Source: Ectocarpus siliculosus
Lineage: Eukaryota > Sar > Phaeophyceae > Ectocarpales > Ectocarpaceae
Length of the DNA stretch: 35,077 bases
Reading direction: 5' to 3'
NCBI GenBank assembly: GCA_000310025.1
Contig: FN649745.1
Span: 1,288,654-1,323,730 of the forward strand
Both the position numbers and the translations under genes were made by a program. The notes under the pieces are model-generated. The model was not told the DNA's origin. It saw only the letters and a list, made by a program, of their open reading frames with translations, and did no database searches. Shown one piece after another: positions 32,101 to 35,077 of this stretch. The stretch's first letter is position 1; the number at the start of each line of letters is the position of its first letter.

Positions 32101-33962
32101 TCGTTAAACGTTTTGTCAATGGCGCGGAAGGGCAAGCTCGCACGTGCGACGTCGTGTCTGAGATAGGGCCGCCCTTCTGCGAGAGAGAGAAAAATGAAAG
32201 CTGTAACCGAAGTACTGGGAGCTTCAGGGTCCGGTGCACCACCCGGTGTGGTACAGTATTGTACCAAGCCCCGGGAAGACGCGTCTCTGAGCCGCCAACA
32301 ACCTTTACCACTGCTGGGTGCGAAGCATTTGTGTGCGGATGCGGTTCTTACCCGTGTCGAAGAATGCCACCGCCCGCCGCACAAGTGTTGCATGTATGTT
32401 TACTTCGTCCTCTGCGAAGAAAGCCCGCCCCCTCTGCGTATTGATCTCATTTCGCCGACCTCCGAGCTATGCAAGCGGATTATCTCCATCGATTTTTTCC
32501 GAAAGACGCGATGAGCACTCCGCATGTCGCCGCCAGTTCTCTGCATGCTGCGGTGAATAACGGAGTCACGTTTGAGGAATGTGTTTTGAACGGACAAGGC
32601 GGCAACCGCAACCCTTTGTCCTTTTTTTCGTCTTCGTGAACCTAAAAAATGCTGCGTTTGTTTTCGCTTGCGTGCTGCGGTTTGACGGGCACGCATGGAA
32701 TGGAACGGTTCCTCCTGTTGGCGAGCAGCAAATCGGGCAGGAGATCGGCCGCGGGGGGTTCGGGGTCGTGTTTCAGGCCCTCAACACGGCTACGGGTGAC
32801 TTCGTGGCGGTGAAAAGGATGGAGATGGACAGCGTCAAGCTTGACGCGGGTGCTTCGATAAAGGTGAAAGGGCCTGTTGCTGTACGTGGGGAAGAGGAGG
32901 AGGATTATCTTCGGGTTGTTGTTTTTGTTGCCTGACACGAGCTGGTGTGTGCTATCTCCGAAGAATGCGCCCTCTCTTGGAGCCACCTGCGCAGCTTGGC
33001 GTGTTTTTTTTTTTATGTGTATCGCCCGCACGCGTATTGCTCTCCAAGGGCCCGGCTGTGTGGCAAAATCCCAACGTTGAACACACCCTTTCGCTCTGTG
33101 CCGGGGATGTGATAACTCTGTGGGTCGTGTTTTTTGTTCTCTCGCTCGATATTTCGACCTGCCAACATTGGGCTTTTGGCCTCCACCTCTTGGTAGTCTC
33201 TGAGTCTCAGCGATTACGACCTGCCTCTTGTTGTGTTGAGTGGTGTTGACCTGGTTCGGTGCGCCTTCTTGTGGTGTGCAGATTCGGTTTCTTTTTGGCA
33301 AGCGGAAGGGCTTTTCCTCCCCGGTGTCTCTTCTTGCACGCACCTTTCTTGGTTCGGGGTTTGGCCTCGGTCGTTTCTCGATGCTGTTAAGGTTTAGCAT
33401 CGTGTATTGCAGAGGTGTCTACTTTGGTACACGCAGCTCAGGACGGTTTTATCTGTGTTAAATCACACGTTAGAGTTGTAGATTACCTCACGTCCGGCAA
33501 GTCGAACAGCGTTTGTTGTGTTCGTCTCTCCTCGCCACATGCGTGCACGAACTCGCCCTTTGTAGCCGCTGCGAGGGTGGCGCCCTCTCACCAAGCTCAC
33601 CCCGCCGTGATTGCGTGCTGTAGATACAACAAAGTTGGGAGCCGCCCCCTGCAGATGTACCCCCCCCCCCCTCCTCCTAGAGCCTGGTCCGGTGAGAACC
33701 CGGCGTGCTCCGTCCCGGCTTTGTAGGGATGCGAGGTCAATGGTTTAACGACTACGGCATGCACGACTATGAGTACACCCCCCCCCCCCCTCCCCCCGCC
33801 TGTGTGTACGGCCTTTGCAATTCACCCGCTACCGCCACCGCTTTCGAAACTTCTGCTTTTTTTTCAGGGCGAGATCGACCTCCTCAAAAAGCTGAACCAC
33901 CCGAACATCGTGCAGTACATCGACACCATCCAGACGTCGGAGCACCTGCACATTGTGCTGGA
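29151..33962 (+). CDS. Cdc15/SepH/MAP3K-epsilon-like kinase, 3' end outside window
   Basis: Exons seen: 29151-30230, 32729-32863, 33868-33962; more must follow. Introns are GT-AG and junction phases agree. Exon 1 gives 360 residues rich in Ser, Pro, Ala and Gly, probably disordered. It ends SGDVSY, and exon 2 starts QIGQEIGRGGFGVVF, so the junction rebuilds the usual Y-x-x-G start of this kinase family. Next come the ATP lysine in FVAVKRM (K389) and, in exon 3, GEIDLLKKLNHPNIVQYID (helix-C Glu E407) and HLHIVLE. This pattern is typical of the STE-group kinases of the septation/mitotic-exit and MAP3K-epsilon type, which act as GTPase-controlled upstream kinases. Those usually start near the kinase domain, so the long extension is unusual. 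That exon 1 belongs to this gene is inference; the kinase exons are firm. The HRD and DFG exons are not in the window. Confidence 0.78.
30456..31866. mobile_element. Inverted-repeat-bounded repeat cluster in the intron
   Basis: The left end (30456-30483, ACCGTAAAAGGCGGAGAGAT...) and right end (31835-31866) are inverted repeats of about 28 bp, differing mainly by two extra A's. Inside are further copies of a motif around GAGGTCGCACCGGGGTGC (near 30488, 30560, 31095, 31180, 31254, 31775) and a retrotransposon fragment. The arrangement suggests a composite or nested non-autonomous element. No transposase and no clear target duplication are seen. Confidence 0.45.
31366..31775 (-). pseudogene. Non-LTR retrotransposon RT 3' end, copy 2
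   Basis: Minus-strand homologue of the fragment at 1302-2023. The segment GPMDAGTKLKVKFRTGD is conserved. The Cys/His knuckle is destroyed by a one-base deletion: AAAGTGAATGC where copy 1 has AAATGTGATTGC. Further on, in another frame, VAVLGHRRWVDKAGSDIDRI and SHIRQSMKERLA remain readable, matching copy 1. It lacks the 83-bp insertion of copy 1. Its upstream boundary falls at a GATCGCACCGGGGTG motif and its downstream one beside GATCACCGGTGG, so it was probably captured within the repeat cluster. Confidence 0.72.
32864..33867 (+). other. Intron 2 of the MAP3K-like kinase (1.0 kb)
   Basis: It starts GTGAAA and ends TTTTTTTTCAG. Upstream of the acceptor are two C homopolymers (about 33660-33672 and 33778-33790). 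The plus strand is T-rich, as expected for an intron in this orientation. The flanking exons join in phase 0. Confidence 0.8.
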
Positions 33963-34489
33963 GTGAGTGTTGTTTGTTTGATGTGCTCCAGCACCTTGAC
34001 CGTTTCCGGGGCGCTGCCGAGCCGCCGCGGCCGCCGCACGCGCGAGGGGCGCCTTGCTTTTCCCCGGCTGCGGTTTTCTTTTTGTGCGGTGCGCTACATC
34101 ACACGATGGTGCGGGAAAGGTCCGCAACACCAGCATCCTGATAGTGTTTAAGGCCAACTGATTGGCTCGCCGTGGTGGGGGCAAAAAGATCGAGCCGGGC
34201 TGATGTTTGTCGGTGAACCGATGTCTCAACCGCACAGCTGTCGGTATCACGAAGTACAGTAGTATGAGTGCGTTACGACTCATCCCCAGAGCTGGAGCTA
34301 CACCTTAACCTTCCCGCACTTTCTTTCGTTTCGTGATAATAAAGCGTGTGTGAGAGCCGCACATTCGTACCCGACAGTGAATCACTTTCACCTTTGTAGA
34401 GGTCGTACGTCTGTGGCCTGTTGTCCAGTGCCGTGTAACGGTTACCCTGTTGTTGTTTTGCATGTTGTCTTTATTTTTTCTCACTTCTA
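33963..34489 (+). other. Start of intron 3, no exon seen
   Basis: This follows the donor GTGAGT after the HLHIVLE exon. I looked for the next kinase exon (expected to carry the HRD motif) and did not find it before the sequence degrades. Confidence 0.5.
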
Positions 34490-35077
34490 CCTCCCCCCCC
34501 CCCCCCCCCCAAATTCCCTTCCCCCCCCCATAACCACCCAACTTTCTCCGGGAAACTGTGGCTTTTTGGGGGCCCCCCGGGGGGGGGCCCCCAAACCTTG
34601 GAAATTTCCTTTTCCCCCCTTGGCAAAAATTTCGAAAATTTTCCCAAATCCCCCCCGGGAATTTCCTTAACCCCGGGGCTGGGGGGGTTTAATTCCCTCC
34701 CCAACCAAGGGGGGTTCCCCCCAAAATTCAAGGGGCCTAAATTCCCCCCAACCAAACTGGGACGGGGGAACCGGGCCAACTTCCCCTCCCCCCTAAACCC
34801 TCCGAAAAACCCGGGTTTTAACTGGAACTTGGGGGGTTTCCCCGTGGGCCGGGGGGGGGGTTTCTCCTAACCGCCCCTTTTTTTTGGTTTGGATTCCCCA
34901 ATAAAAGAAGTGTGGGTGTTTTACTTTTTTCCCCCCTCTTTCTCTCTCCCCCCCGCTTTTTTTTAATGGCCCTTAAAGGTTAACTCCGGGAATTGGAAAA
35001 AAATTCAAATTTTTGGCTTTGGTCCTAAAGGCCCCGGTTTGTTTTCCCTTCCAACTTTCCCCCCTTTTTTAAATAAT
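34490..35077. other. Degraded sequence at the contig end
   Basis: The text changes abruptly into runs of two to ten identical bases (for example GGGGGCCCCCCGGGGGGGGG near 34567) with few isolated bases. This is typical of failing trace ends or over-called homopolymers, not of genomic DNA. Reading frames here should be ignored. Confidence 0.75.

Larger units (their letters stand above)
30231..32728 (+). other. Intron 1 of the MAP3K-like kinase (2.5 kb), repeat-rich
   Basis: It starts GTGAGT and ends GCGAGCAG. It contains an inverted-repeat-bounded segment (30456-31866), a retrotransposon fragment and several GC-rich motif copies, described separately. Outside these no other gene is recognised. 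A short perfect palindrome TCGCACGTGCGA lies near 32135-32146. Confidence 0.65.

Noticed and set aside
34471-34870. Proline/glycine-rich frames at the contig end
   Set aside because: They lie in sequence that appears to be homopolymer-ridden miscalls.

Overview
Origin. This is eukaryotic nuclear DNA. It has spliced genes with conserved GT-AG junctions and coding density is low. Transposon remnants lie between the genes and inside the introns. The kinase types, the roughly even base composition, the abundant CAG/CTG runs and G or C homopolymers, and the strong use of GTG at intron 5' ends suggest a stramenopile, probably a brown alga such as Ectocarpus. That placement is inference; no marker gene proves it. 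A 100-N gap (16056-16155) and a degraded 3' end (about 34490-35077) show draft-assembly sequence.

Layout. (1) 1-5300 is mostly non-coding. It holds a near-perfect 37-bp-arm hairpin (597-673), the 3' end of a dead non-LTR retrotransposon on the minus strand (about 1302-2023) and a possible small minus-strand ORF (4499-4825). (2) 5384-7888 is a long intronless plus-strand ORF for an unrecognised multi-pass membrane protein of 834 aa. (3) 7889-11916 has no convincing gene. (4) 11917-19174, minus strand, is a complete eight-exon tyrosine-kinase-like (TKL) protein kinase gene. Every splice junction keeps frame, and the protein starts with a consensus N-myristoylation motif. A small MITE sits in its sixth intron and the assembly gap in its second. 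(5) 19782-25831 is a 6-kb Mutator-like (MULE) DNA transposon with about 115-bp terminal inverted repeats, a possible 13-bp target duplication, a spliced transposase with a SWIM zinc finger, and a tandem duplication in its 5' half. (6) 27009-28267 is a 1.26-kb palindromic (foldback) element with 29-bp perfect terminal repeats and a TAA target duplication. (7) 28801-28915 is a tRNA-like sequence with A and B boxes running into a 23-bp perfect hairpin. (8) 29151 to beyond 33962, plus strand, is the 5' part of a Cdc15/SepH/MAP3K-epsilon-like kinase with an unusual 360-aa disordered N-terminal extension. Its 2.5-kb first intron carries a second retrotransposon fragment and a cluster of GC-rich motif repeats.

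How it fits together. The two kinases are probably ordinary host signalling genes; nothing ties them into one pathway. The rest is mobile-element history: LINE fragments, a potentially recent MULE 608 bp upstream of the TKL start codon, and several small inverted-repeat elements. I found no clear new multi-gene system. The best second looks are the orphan membrane protein, the likely myristoylated TKL kinase, the MULE with its internal minus-strand ORF, and the motif cluster in the MAP3K intron.
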